NCBI GenBank assembly: GCA_025936195.1 | Contig: JAICTW010000005.1 | Coordinates: 1-15,196 of the forward strand | Length of the DNA stretch: 15,196 bases | Origin: Flavisolibacter sp. | Lineage (GTDB): Bacteria; Bacteroidota; Bacteroidia; Chitinophagales; Chitinophagaceae | Direction of reading: 5' to 3' | Part shown: piece by piece, positions 6,893 to 14,543 of the stretch | Layout: each line of letters opens with the position of its first letter | How positions within the stretch are numbered: position 1 is the first letter of the stretch | Program-made: the position numbers and the translations under genes | The notes under the pieces: generated by a model | The model's input: only the letters and a program-made list of their open reading frames with translations | What the model was told of the DNA's origin: nothing | Databases searched by the model: none

Positions 6893-7252
6893 ATAAAAAT
6901 GTTTTGGAATTATATTATGGAGTTACCAGCAGAATAAAAGGTTACAAAAAAATAAATTTTAAAGTCATTGATATGTAACAATGCATTAGCTGAGCATCAG
7001 GCTATACATCAATTTACATGAGAAATGAAAGCAGTCCGTCCACTCTGTGCTCTCTGTTTCTTTGAGTGAAACTATCTTGCTCCAAATAGTATATCACTCC
7101 CTAAACTTTGTTCGCACTCAGCGGTTACATTTTGCTCTTCTAAATTGACTTATGCTTAAGTCGGATTGCATGCGAAAAAGTTTTCTGTTCACTCCTGACT
7201 CCATCAAGCCGTCCCCGAAAACCAATTCAACATTATTATTTCCTGGATACTT
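6893..7252. other. Divergent intergenic region without a gene
   Basis: This 360-base gap separates the minus-strand DUF4142 operon from the plus-strand adhesin, so it should hold promoters for both. It contains a perfect inverted repeat, GACTTA TGCT TAAGTC, at 7147-7162, about 90 bases before the adhesin start, which could be an operator or small hairpin. A TTTG at 7107-7110 and TACATTTTG at 7126-7134 resemble Bacteroidota promoter boxes, but the -7 box has one extra base and the spacing is short. An open frame of 34 codons (7152-7256) overlaps the adhesin ATG as ATGA; I saw no support for it being translated. No RNA gene was recognised. Confidence 0.4.
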
Positions 7253-10200
7253 ATGAGAAGGCGATCATCATTGGCATTTGTGGTTTATTGCGGGTGGAGC
7301 ATTGCCTTCCTGTTGTTCAGTACCATAATCTCCGCTCAATCTTCATCAATTAACAACTCTCCTTCCAAAAGTTTCATCACAAACACTTCCGACTTGTTTG
7401 GCACCAAACAAAGCTTTATCAAAAATGAAGGGCAATATGGAAATACAGTTAAGGACCATGAAGAAATGGGTACTATTCATTTTGGTTACGAAGGATTAGG
7501 CATGCCTGTGCTTTTTACATCAAAAGGATTGATCCATCTGCAAAGGAAAATAGAAGGTCCTTATCAAGAAGAGGAAGAAAGAGACGCCAAAGAAAGAAAA
7601 AACAGAAAGGAAAAACACCAACAGGAAACAGAAAGCCGGAAAGCCATTGACAAAACCAATACAATGGAATGGCTGAATGCAAATTCAAATGTGCAGGTAA
7701 TTACAGAGGATCAGTCCCCGGCTTATCATACCTATGCATCTGTTCAAAGCAAAGCGTTCAGCTACAAAAAAATTATTTATAAAAACCTCTATCCCGGAAT
7801 AGATGCGGTGTATTATTTCACACCCAATAAAAAAGAAGGCTTTGAATACAGCCTGATGATAAAAGCAGGGGCCGATTTGAATGCAGTGAAAATAAAATTT
7901 GGCGGCGATGTACAAAAAATAAAGACAGATAACAATGGAAACCTGATCATTCGTTCCGAAATAGAAGGCATTTCTGAAACGGTTCCGGTTTGCTATTATG
8001 GCAACGAGGTAATAAATAAAAGCACTGACGAAATAAAATGTGCGTACAAAATTGACGGCAACGAAATCAGCTTTTCTTTCCCTAAAGATTATGATCATAC
8101 TAAATCCATCATTGTTGATCCTTTTATTTCCTCGACTGGAAATTTGACAGGGCTTAATGCGGGTAAGGCAAAGGATGTGGATTTTGATTACAACGGAAAT
8201 ATTTATGTAACCGGCGGCGGCAATTCATCTGTACATCAGTTAGCAAAATTCAATTCAGCAGGTGTATTGCAATGGACCTTCAGTGGTTCGCTTACCATTC
8301 CGTCATGGAGCTTTGGAACGTATTGGGGCGGCTGGATGGTGGAGAAGCCAACGGGAAATATTTATTTGGGACAGGGATTTAATCCGGCATCAGGCTTTCA
8401 GGTAATCAGAGTAAGCACAACAGGTTTGTACGACAATTATATCACCAATGCCAATCCCAATTTTCGTGAAGCATGGAAAATGTATTGGAGTTGTAACAAT
8501 GGTTCGCCACAAATTCTGGTAGCAGGTGGAGGCACCAATTCCGATATCAATTTTGGTGTGTTCACTCCTCCATCTACTGCCATCGGCTCATTAAACGTTA
8601 CAGGCATTCCTTACACGGGCACAACAGGCTGGGCCCAGGACATAGTTGATTTTATTATTGATCCTATCAACTATGATATGTACACTCTATACAGTTCTTT
8701 ACTTGGCACACCTTCGCTCACCAATAAAATTTACAAGAACAAAGCGCCTTACGGTGGTGCTTCTGTTGCATGGAGTGTTCCTTCGGGATTTACAACGGTA
8801 CAGGAAATTGAAAACCGTCCTTATTTGTTGGGCGGACAAATGGATAACTCGGCCAACATTTTTGCCATCAACAATTCTTATCTCTTTTACTGGGATGGAA
8901 AAAATTTAAAGGCATTTGATAAAGCCACCGGCACCGGTGTGGGCACTCCGCTTATTACAGCCAATGCTGCATTGATGCAGGGAGGAATTATTGCCGATGC
9001 CTGCAACAATGTTTTTGTTGGTGATGGCAATGGAGTGATCAAAGTGTACCAATTCAACGGAAACACATTTGATGATGCGGCTGCGCCGGATATTATCATC
9101 ACCGGCTTTGCAGGAAAAGCAGTTTATGATCTGGCTTATGATGAAATAAAAAAGTTATTGTATGCAAGTGGTGATGGTTTCGTAGCTTCTTTTGATGTCT
9201 CTTCTTATTGTCCGGCTACGCAATACTCATTGAATGTTTCTCCTGATTGCCAAACCTCCCGTGCAACAGTAACTGTAAGTCCGGCACCGCCTGCAGGTTC
9301 TACAATCACTTATACTTTATACAATGGCAACATTACAATTGCAACAAATACAACGGGACTCTTCACAGGACTAACTCCAACAACAACCTACAAAGTTATT
9401 GCTACTATTAATCTTGCTTGCAGCGGCACACAGGCAACAGCCGGTTTTGTTCTGCCCGGACCAACCATCAATGTAACATCAACCAATACTACATGCGCCA
9501 ACAATAGCGGAACCATTACCGCATCTGCTTCAGGAGCCATAACGCCTTACAGCTATAGTATTGATGGAATCAACTTTCAAAGCAGCGGAACCTTCAATGG
9601 ATTGGCCGCTGGTGTTTACACCATCACAGCAAAAGACGCGAATGGATGTTCTGCTAAAACAATAGTAACGATTTTAAATTCCAATGGTCCCCAACTAAGT
9701 TATACAAGTACCAATGCAAGTTGTGGCAACAACAATGGGACTATTACTGCCACTGTAAACGGAGGTCTTGCACCTTATCAATACAGTATTGATGGAATCA
9801 ATTTCCAAAATAATAATTTCTTTACCGGACTGACCAGCGGCAACTATACACTTACCATAAAAGATGCGAATGGTTGCAGCAATTCAGTTCTTGTTTCCAT
9901 TAGCAGTTCTTCAGCTCCGTCAGTAACTGCAATTCCGGCAACTGCAACCTGTGGAAATAACAACGGAAATATTACTGCATTTGGCAGCGGAGGGACAGGG
10001 GATCTGCAATACAGTATTAATGGAAATAGTTTTCAAACAAGTAATGTCTTCACCAATCTTATACCGGGCAATTATACCGTGTATGTAAAAGATGCCAATG
10101 GATGTACGCAAAGCACCAATGTTACCATTGATAATGCTGCGTCTCCAACAGTGACTGCAACTTCCACCGCTGCTTCCTGCAACAATGTAAATGGAACCAT

Positions 10201-13200
10201 AACAGCAAATGGCAGTGGCGGCCTTGCACCTTATCAATACAGTATCAATGGAACCACATTTCAAAGCAGCAATATTTTTACAGGACTGGCTGCCGGCAGT
10301 TATAGTATCACTGTTAAGGACAATTCGGGTTGCACCAACACAACAACAGTTACGATAAAAAATATTGGCGGGCCAACTGTAACTGCAAAAGCTACTTCAT
10401 CATCTTGTGCGGTCAATACAGGAACAATAACTGCAACCGCAAGCAGTGGTGTTCCCGGTTATCAATACAGCATTAATGGAAATACATTTCAATTGAGCAA
10501 TGTATTTAGCGGATTGGCTTCAGGGAATTATGTGGTTTATGTAAAAGATGCGAATGGATGTATCGGAACAGTTTCTGTAGTTGTTGGAAATGCAGGCGGG
10601 CCATCGCTTAGTATTACAACAAATCCAACTTCGTGCAATAACAATACCGGAGTGATCACAGCAACAGGATCCGGCGGTGCTGCTCCGTTGCAATACAGTA
10701 TTGATGGAGCTACTTATCAATCATCCAATATATTTACAGGGTTAGCAACGGGAGTTTATACTGTCTATGTAAAAGATGCGAATGGATGTAGCCAAACTGT
10801 AACAGCATCTATTGCTAACACATCTGGCTTATCAGTCGCGGTTAGTTCCATCTCATCATCGTGTAGTGCCAATAACGGAACAATTACGGCAAAAGCAACA
10901 GGCGGAATTGCTCCGTTGCAATACAGCATTAATGGAACAAGCTATCAATCATCAAATATCTTCACTGGTCTTTCCACAGGAACCTACACTGTGTATTTGA
11001 AGGATGCTATCGGATGTATTGTCACGAAGCAAACGACAATTACTTCTTTCAGCGGCCCTTCTTTGACCGCAACCATTCTGCAAAATGTCACCTGTGGAGG
11101 AGCTAACGGAGTAATTAAAGCAATAGCTGTTGGCGGTGTTCCTCCGCTGACTTATAGTATTGATGGAGGTAACTTTCAATCAGAAAATATTTTTATCAAC
11201 CTTGCTGCAAGTGCACACACCATAACTGTAAAAGATGCCAATGGATGCACTTCATCGCAAACTGTTATCATTACAAATTCTGTTACAGGCTCCGCACCAA
11301 CCGATCTGACCTTTGTACTTAAAGATGCTTTGTCCTGCACCGGTGGAACAGGAAGAATAAAAAATTTAAAAGGAATACCTGGTGGCGGCGGAAACAAGTA
11401 TAATTTCAGTTTGGATGAGGGCGCATTTACCACTGCCAACCAGTTTATAAATGTGAATGAGGGACTGCATGTGATCACGGCCATTAATGAAAGCGGATGT
11501 ACCGTTTCAAAACTGGTGAGCATTGGCAATACCACTCCGGCTACAGCAACAGCAACGGTTACCGCAACTACATGTAATGGAAAAACAGGGACGATAACAT
11601 TGACCGGAGTTGGAGAAAACACTCCTTATCATGCAAGCATTGACAATGGAACAACATGGACAACATTTGCAAGCACATTTACATTTACCGGCCTTGCTGC
11701 AGGCACGTATCCTATTATCATTGCCGATGATGCAGATTTTACAACAGGCCCACCCGACATACCAGGTGGTTGCCTGACTACTATTTATGTTGCTGTTCCT
11801 TCAACCGGTGGTCCTTCTATCTCCACCACACAAGTAAATGCTACATGCTCTTCAACTACCGGCAGCATTAATGCAATAGCAAGCGGAGGAACTGCACCTT
11901 ATAGTTTCAACATAAACGGTGGCGCTTATTTTTCCAGTGGTGTATTCAACAACCTGACTCCGGCGTCGTATGCAGTTACGGTAAAAGATGCCAGTGGGTG
12001 CGCAACAGGAACCAATGTTATAATTGCTGCTCAAACTTCTCCATCTGCTACGGTTGATGTACAATCCACATTCTGCAATCTAAACAACGGAAGTATTGCC
12101 GTCAATGGCACAGGAACTGCACCATTGGAATACAGCATTAACGGCACAACGTTTCAAAGCAGCAACAGCTTTACCGATCTGCCATCGGGCAATTATACCG
12201 TGTATATAAAAGACGCCGGCAATTGTTACAGTACAACACCGGTGATCATTGCTAATACAGCACTGCCAAAACTCACGGCTTTCACCATTGCAGCTACCTG
12301 CAGTAACAATGATGGAAGCATTGTGGCAACAGCATCTGCAGGAACCGTTCCATATACATTTAGTATTGACGGAATTGCTTATCAAAGCAGCAATACGTTC
12401 ACCAATCTTTCCGCAGGATTTTATACTGTGTATGTAAAAGATGCAAGAGGTTGTGTGACCACCACCGGAATTTCTGTTGCCAACACTATTGCTCCATCCA
12501 TAATCAACATCGCAGTAACGTCAGCGGCTTGCAATAATGCCACTGGAAGCATAAACATAACAGCAACAGGCACGGCACCATTACAATACAGTATTGACGG
12601 GATCAACTTTCAAAGCAATACTATTTTTACGAGTTTGGTATCAGGTACCTATTCCGTCATTGTAAAAGATGCCAACGGATGTTTAACCAGCAAACTGGTA
12701 AACGTATCCAATACAAGCGGTCCGCAAACACTAACTGCTGCAATTTCAAATGCATCCTGCGAATTGGGTAATGGAAGCATTACGGCAACTGCTACTGGAG
12801 GAATATCTCCACTCCAATATTCAATTGACGGAATCAATTATCAAGCAAGTAAGGTTTTCAATAATCTGCCTGCCAAAAATTATACGCTGTCCGTAAAAGA
12901 TGCCAATGGATGTATCAAAACACTGCCTGTTAGTATTATCAATTTGGAAGGTCCGGCGGCTACGGCTACATCATCTTCTTCTTCCTGCGGAGCTACCGAC
13001 GGTACAATCACTGTGTTTGCAACAGGAGGCACGGGAACACTTAGCTATAGCTTAAATGGAACAACGTTTCAATCAAGCAATATTTTTTTAGGATTGGCAG
13101 CAGGCCCCTATACCATTACTGTAAAAGATTCAAAAGGCTGTACAAGCACTGTTGCCGTCAACATATCAACAATTGGGTCTTCTGTTACTCCGCTATTCAA

Positions 13201-13411
13201 TGCCATTGAACCAATTTGTTCAGGATCTGTTTTATCGCCATTGCCAGCCAAATCTTTAAATGGAATTACAGGAACATGGTCACCGGCACTGAACAACACT
13301 GCAACAACAACGTACACATTTAGACCTGCTGCAGGCCAGTGTGCCAATAGTACAACGCTGACCATAACAGTAAATCCAAAACCATCACTGCTAATAATTT
13401 ATCACAACTAA
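7253..13411 (+). CDS. Giant SprB-repeat surface protein (adhesin-like)
   Basis: This 2052-residue protein is probably a filamentous cell-surface adhesin related in its repeats to the gliding adhesin SprB. A signal peptide ends at ISA before Gln29. Residues about 53-290 form the Bacteroidota N-terminal domain of unknown function (I believe Pfam DUF7948): FIKNEGQ near 55, YPGIDAVYY at 180-188, SIIVDP at 285-290. A highly charged insertion lies at 105-133. Residues 291-650 look like a beta-propeller (DVDFDYNGNIYVTG and similar). An Fn3-like domain occupies about 650-735, then 16 SprB repeats at 736-1975 and one Ig-like domain to 2041. The end, NPKPSLLIIYHN, follows that domain directly, with no recognisable T9SS sorting domain. 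The stop is followed by a separate gene with its own signal peptide, not by a continuation of the domain in another frame, so simple frameshift truncation is unlikely. It starts a three-gene exported locus. Confidence 0.9.
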   Translation: MRRRSSLAFVVYCGWSIAFLLFSTIISAQSSSINNSPSKSFITNTSDLFGTKQSFIKNEGQYGNTVKDHEEMGTIHFGYEGLGMPVLFTSKGLIHLQRKIEGPYQEEEERDAKERKNRKEKHQQETESRKAIDKTNTMEWLNANSNVQVITEDQSPAYHTYASVQSKAFSYKKIIYKNLYPGIDAVYYFTPNKKEGFEYSLMIKAGADLNAVKIKFGGDVQKIKTDNNGNLIIRSEIEGISETVPVCYYGNEVINKSTDEIKCAYKIDGNEISFSFPKDYDHTKSIIVDPFISSTGNLTGLNAGKAKDVDFDYNGNIYVTGGGNSSVHQLAKFNSAGVLQWTFSGSLTIPSWSFGTYWGGWMVEKPTGNIYLGQGFNPASGFQVIRVSTTGLYDNYITNANPNFREAWKMYWSCNNGSPQILVAGGGTNSDINFGVFTPPSTAIGSLNVTGIPYTGTTGWAQDIVDFIIDPINYDMYTLYSSLLGTPSLTNKIYKNKAPYGGASVAWSVPSGFTTVQEIENRPYLLGGQMDNSANIFAINNSYLFYWDGKNLKAFDKATGTGVGTPLITANAALMQGGIIADACNNVFVGDGNGVIKVYQFNGNTFDDAAAPDIIITGFAGKAVYDLAYDEIKKLLYASGDGFVASFDVSSYCPATQYSLNVSPDCQTSRATVTVSPAPPAGSTITYTLYNGNITIATNTTGLFTGLTPTTTYKVIATINLACSGTQATAGFVLPGPTINVTSTNTTCANNSGTITASASGAITPYSYSIDGINFQSSGTFNGLAAGVYTITAKDANGCSAKTIVTILNSNGPQLSYTSTNASCGNNNGTITATVNGGLAPYQYSIDGINFQNNNFFTGLTSGNYTLTIKDANGCSNSVLVSISSSSAPSVTAIPATATCGNNNGNITAFGSGGTGDLQYSINGNSFQTSNVFTNLIPGNYTVYVKDANGCTQSTNVTIDNAASPTVTATSTAASCNNVNGTITANGSGGLAPYQYSINGTTFQSSNIFTGLAAGSYSITVKDNSGCTNTTTVTIKNIGGPTVTAKATSSSCAVNTGTITATASSGVPGYQYSINGNTFQLSNVFSGLASGNYVVYVKDANGCIGTVSVVVGNAGGPSLSITTNPTSCNNNTGVITATGSGGAAPLQYSIDGATYQSSNIFTGLATGVYTVYVKDANGCSQTVTASIANTSGLSVAVSSISSSCSANNGTITAKATGGIAPLQYSINGTSYQSSNIFTGLSTGTYTVYLKDAIGCIVTKQTTITSFSGPSLTATILQNVTCGGANGVIKAIAVGGVPPLTYSIDGGNFQSENIFINLAASAHTITVKDANGCTSSQTVIITNSVTGSAPTDLTFVLKDALSCTGGTGRIKNLKGIPGGGGNKYNFSLDEGAFTTANQFINVNEGLHVITAINESGCTVSKLVSIGNTTPATATATVTATTCNGKTGTITLTGVGENTPYHASIDNGTTWTTFASTFTFTGLAAGTYPIIIADDADFTTGPPDIPGGCLTTIYVAVPSTGGPSISTTQVNATCSSTTGSINAIASGGTAPYSFNINGGAYFSSGVFNNLTPASYAVTVKDASGCATGTNVIIAAQTSPSATVDVQSTFCNLNNGSIAVNGTGTAPLEYSINGTTFQSSNSFTDLPSGNYTVYIKDAGNCYSTTPVIIANTALPKLTAFTIAATCSNNDGSIVATASAGTVPYTFSIDGIAYQSSNTFTNLSAGFYTVYVKDARGCVTTTGISVANTIAPSIINIAVTSAACNNATGSINITATGTAPLQYSIDGINFQSNTIFTSLVSGTYSVIVKDANGCLTSKLVNVSNTSGPQTLTAAISNASCELGNGSITATATGGISPLQYSIDGINYQASKVFNNLPAKNYTLSVKDANGCIKTLPVSIINLEGPAATATSSSSSCGATDGTITVFATGGTGTLSYSLNGTTFQSSNIFLGLAAGPYTITVKDSKGCTSTVAVNISTIGSSVTPLFNAIEPICSGSVLSPLPAKSLNGITGTWSPALNNTATTTYTFRPAAGQCANSTTLTITVNPKPSLLIIYHN
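9458..13177 (+). repeat. Sixteen tandem SprB repeats in the adhesin gene
   Basis: The array encodes residues 736-1975. Repeat starts are 9458, 9686, 9914, 10142, 10370, 10598, 10826, 11054, 11291, 11537, 11810, 12038, 12263, 12491, 12719 and 12950. Thirteen units are exactly 76 residues (228 bases); the others are 79 (no. 8), 82 (no. 9), 91 (no. 10), 75 (no. 12) and 77 (no. 15), all counted from the first residue of the GP-like start. Each has a Cys near position 13, a central YSI[DN]G..[FY]Q, a G.Y...VKDANGC-like end and so a second Cys near 64, probably forming a disulfide. Units 9 and 10 are divergent. The DNA coding for the KDANGC end is nearly identical in many units. Confidence 0.93.
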
Positions 13412-13525
13412 AACCCGAGTATGGAAAATTTTATTTTTCAAAACCAACGATCAATCATCAATATATGCAGGAATATTTTCCACGCTGATCCAATCAAAAT
13501 CCATCACCGCAATAATAATCTTTTC

Positions 13526-14422
13526 ATGAATCATCAACCAAAAACAAATAGCATGCTACTGCAAAAACGAATTGCTCAATGGAGCTTCCTTTTGTGTTTC
13601 TTCCTCATTGGAGCTAAAACGATGGCGCAAGGTCCTTATCCAGGTACAGGAGATCAATCTGTTTGCTTAAACGCAACGGAACCTTATGGCGTTGCATTCA
13701 ACAGGGGCTCAACTTATTCGTGGTCCATTACGCCGGTAACGGGTGGTAACGGAACAATCACACAAGGCGCTACTCCTAATTTGATTACGGTTCATTGGAC
13801 AAGCGTAGGTACGGCAACACTCACCGTAGTAGAAACCAATGCGCAGGGTTGCGTTGGTGATCCTGTTTCCATTACAATAACGGTAATGCCTGCACCAATA
13901 TTGATCATCACCAATCCGGCTGCGGTGTGTGCCCCCAATACTGTTGATCTCACGGCACCTTCAATAACTACCGGCTCTACTCCGGGAATGACATTTACAT
14001 ATTGGACTGATGCTGCCGCAACCATACCTTATGCAACGCCGACTGCTGCAACAGCAGGCACTTATTATATCAAAGGAAGTTTGGCAGGTGGATGCTTTGT
14101 GATCAAGCCGGTAGTGGTTACTGTGAATCCATTACCAACACCTGCAATCACGGGTACTGCACAAATGTGCGAAAGTGCGAACGGCAGTACGGAAACTTAT
14201 AGCACTCCAAATATTGCAGGTCATACGTATAGCTGGATAGTAACAGGTGGTACGATTGCATCCGGACAAAATACCAATCAAATCAGCGTGGTATGGACAA
14301 CAGCAGGACCAGGAGGCGTAAGTGTGACGGAAACCATTACGGCAACAGGTTGTGCTGCCACAGATACAAAATCTGTAACTGTACTTCCTAAGCCGGTAAC
14401 ACCACCTATTACGCATAACTAA
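13526..14422 (+). CDS. Exported protein with three Ig/PKD-like domains
   Basis: From ATG 13526 this is 298 residues. The signal peptide ([20 protein letters not shown]) has predicted cleavage at TMA before Gln35. Three Ig/PKD-like domains follow, at about 36-122, 123-205 and 206-290, each with a Cys pair; the third has the PKD-like pattern [19 protein letters not shown], a Trp in SVVWTT, and a late GC. It ends [13 protein letters not shown] directly after the last strand, with no T9SS sorting domain and no anchor. The frame is also open from ATG 13421, but those extra 35 residues are Asn/His/Ile-rich and would bury the signal peptide; ATG 13553 is another possible start. It lies between the adhesin and another PKD-like protein, so it is probably part of the same surface structure. 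Exact function unknown. Confidence 0.8.
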   Translation: MNHQPKTNSMLLQKRIAQWSFLLCFFLIGAKTMAQGPYPGTGDQSVCLNATEPYGVAFNRGSTYSWSITPVTGGNGTITQGATPNLITVHWTSVGTATLTVVETNAQGCVGDPVSITITVMPAPILIITNPAAVCAPNTVDLTAPSITTGSTPGMTFTYWTDAAATIPYATPTAATAGTYYIKGSLAGGCFVIKPVVVTVNPLPTPAITGTAQMCESANGSTETYSTPNIAGHTYSWIVTGGTIASGQNTNQISVVWTTAGPGGVSVTETITATGCAATDTKSVTVLPKPVTPPITHN

Positions 14423-14444
14423 AGAGCATTTACAATCAATCACG

Positions 14445-14490
14445 TTTTGCAAGAACCTCCTGGCGAAAAAGTCAGGAGGCCATTGCAAAA
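14445..14490 (+). other. Two-part hairpin between the second and third surface genes
   Basis: TTTTGCAA (14445-14452) pairs with TTGCAAAA (14483-14490), and inside it CCTCCTG (14456-14462) pairs with CAGGAGG (14473-14479), leaving a 3-by-3 internal loop and a 10-base loop. All 15 pairs are perfect. No T-run follows on the plus strand, so it is not a classical terminator in the gene direction. Directly after it, AATCAT (14491-14496) pairs with ATGATT (14505-14510) as a second small hairpin. The element may be an attenuator, a processing site or an mRNA-stabilising structure. Confidence 0.55.
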
Positions 14491-14543
14491 AATCATTTCA
14501 AAAGATGATTAGCTAATTCAAGCTGGAATATTGAAAACGAAAA

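Noticed and set aside
7152..7256. A 34-codon open frame whose stop overlaps the adhesin start as ATGA, a possible leader peptide.
   Set aside because: Short, with no ribosome-binding signal, no recognisable composition and no regulatory hairpin tied to it; an ATGA overlap arises easily by chance.
9920..12837. Several minus-strand open frames opposite the repeat array.
   Set aside because: They are Cys/Ser/Ile-rich mirror readings of the repeats and recur with the same period, so they are shadows of the adhesin gene.
9458..13177. CRISPR-like or noncoding tandem repeat array.
   Set aside because: The 228-base period is fully coding, in frame, and explained by SprB protein repeats.
13423..13481. 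Inverted repeat GGAAAAT / ATTTTCC between the adhesin and the next gene.
   Set aside because: Seven AT-rich pairs around a 45-base loop with no T-run is too weak to call a terminator.
13382..13525. Frameshift or truncation at the 3' end of the adhesin gene, with the following gene as its lost C-terminus.
   Set aside because: The 114 bases after the stop do not continue an Ig-like domain in another frame, and the next gene has its own signal peptide.
13421..13525. N-terminal extension of the three-domain protein from ATG 13421.
   Set aside because: The extra 35 residues are Asn/His/Ile-rich and would place the signal peptide deep inside the chain; ATG 13526 gives a normal exported protein.
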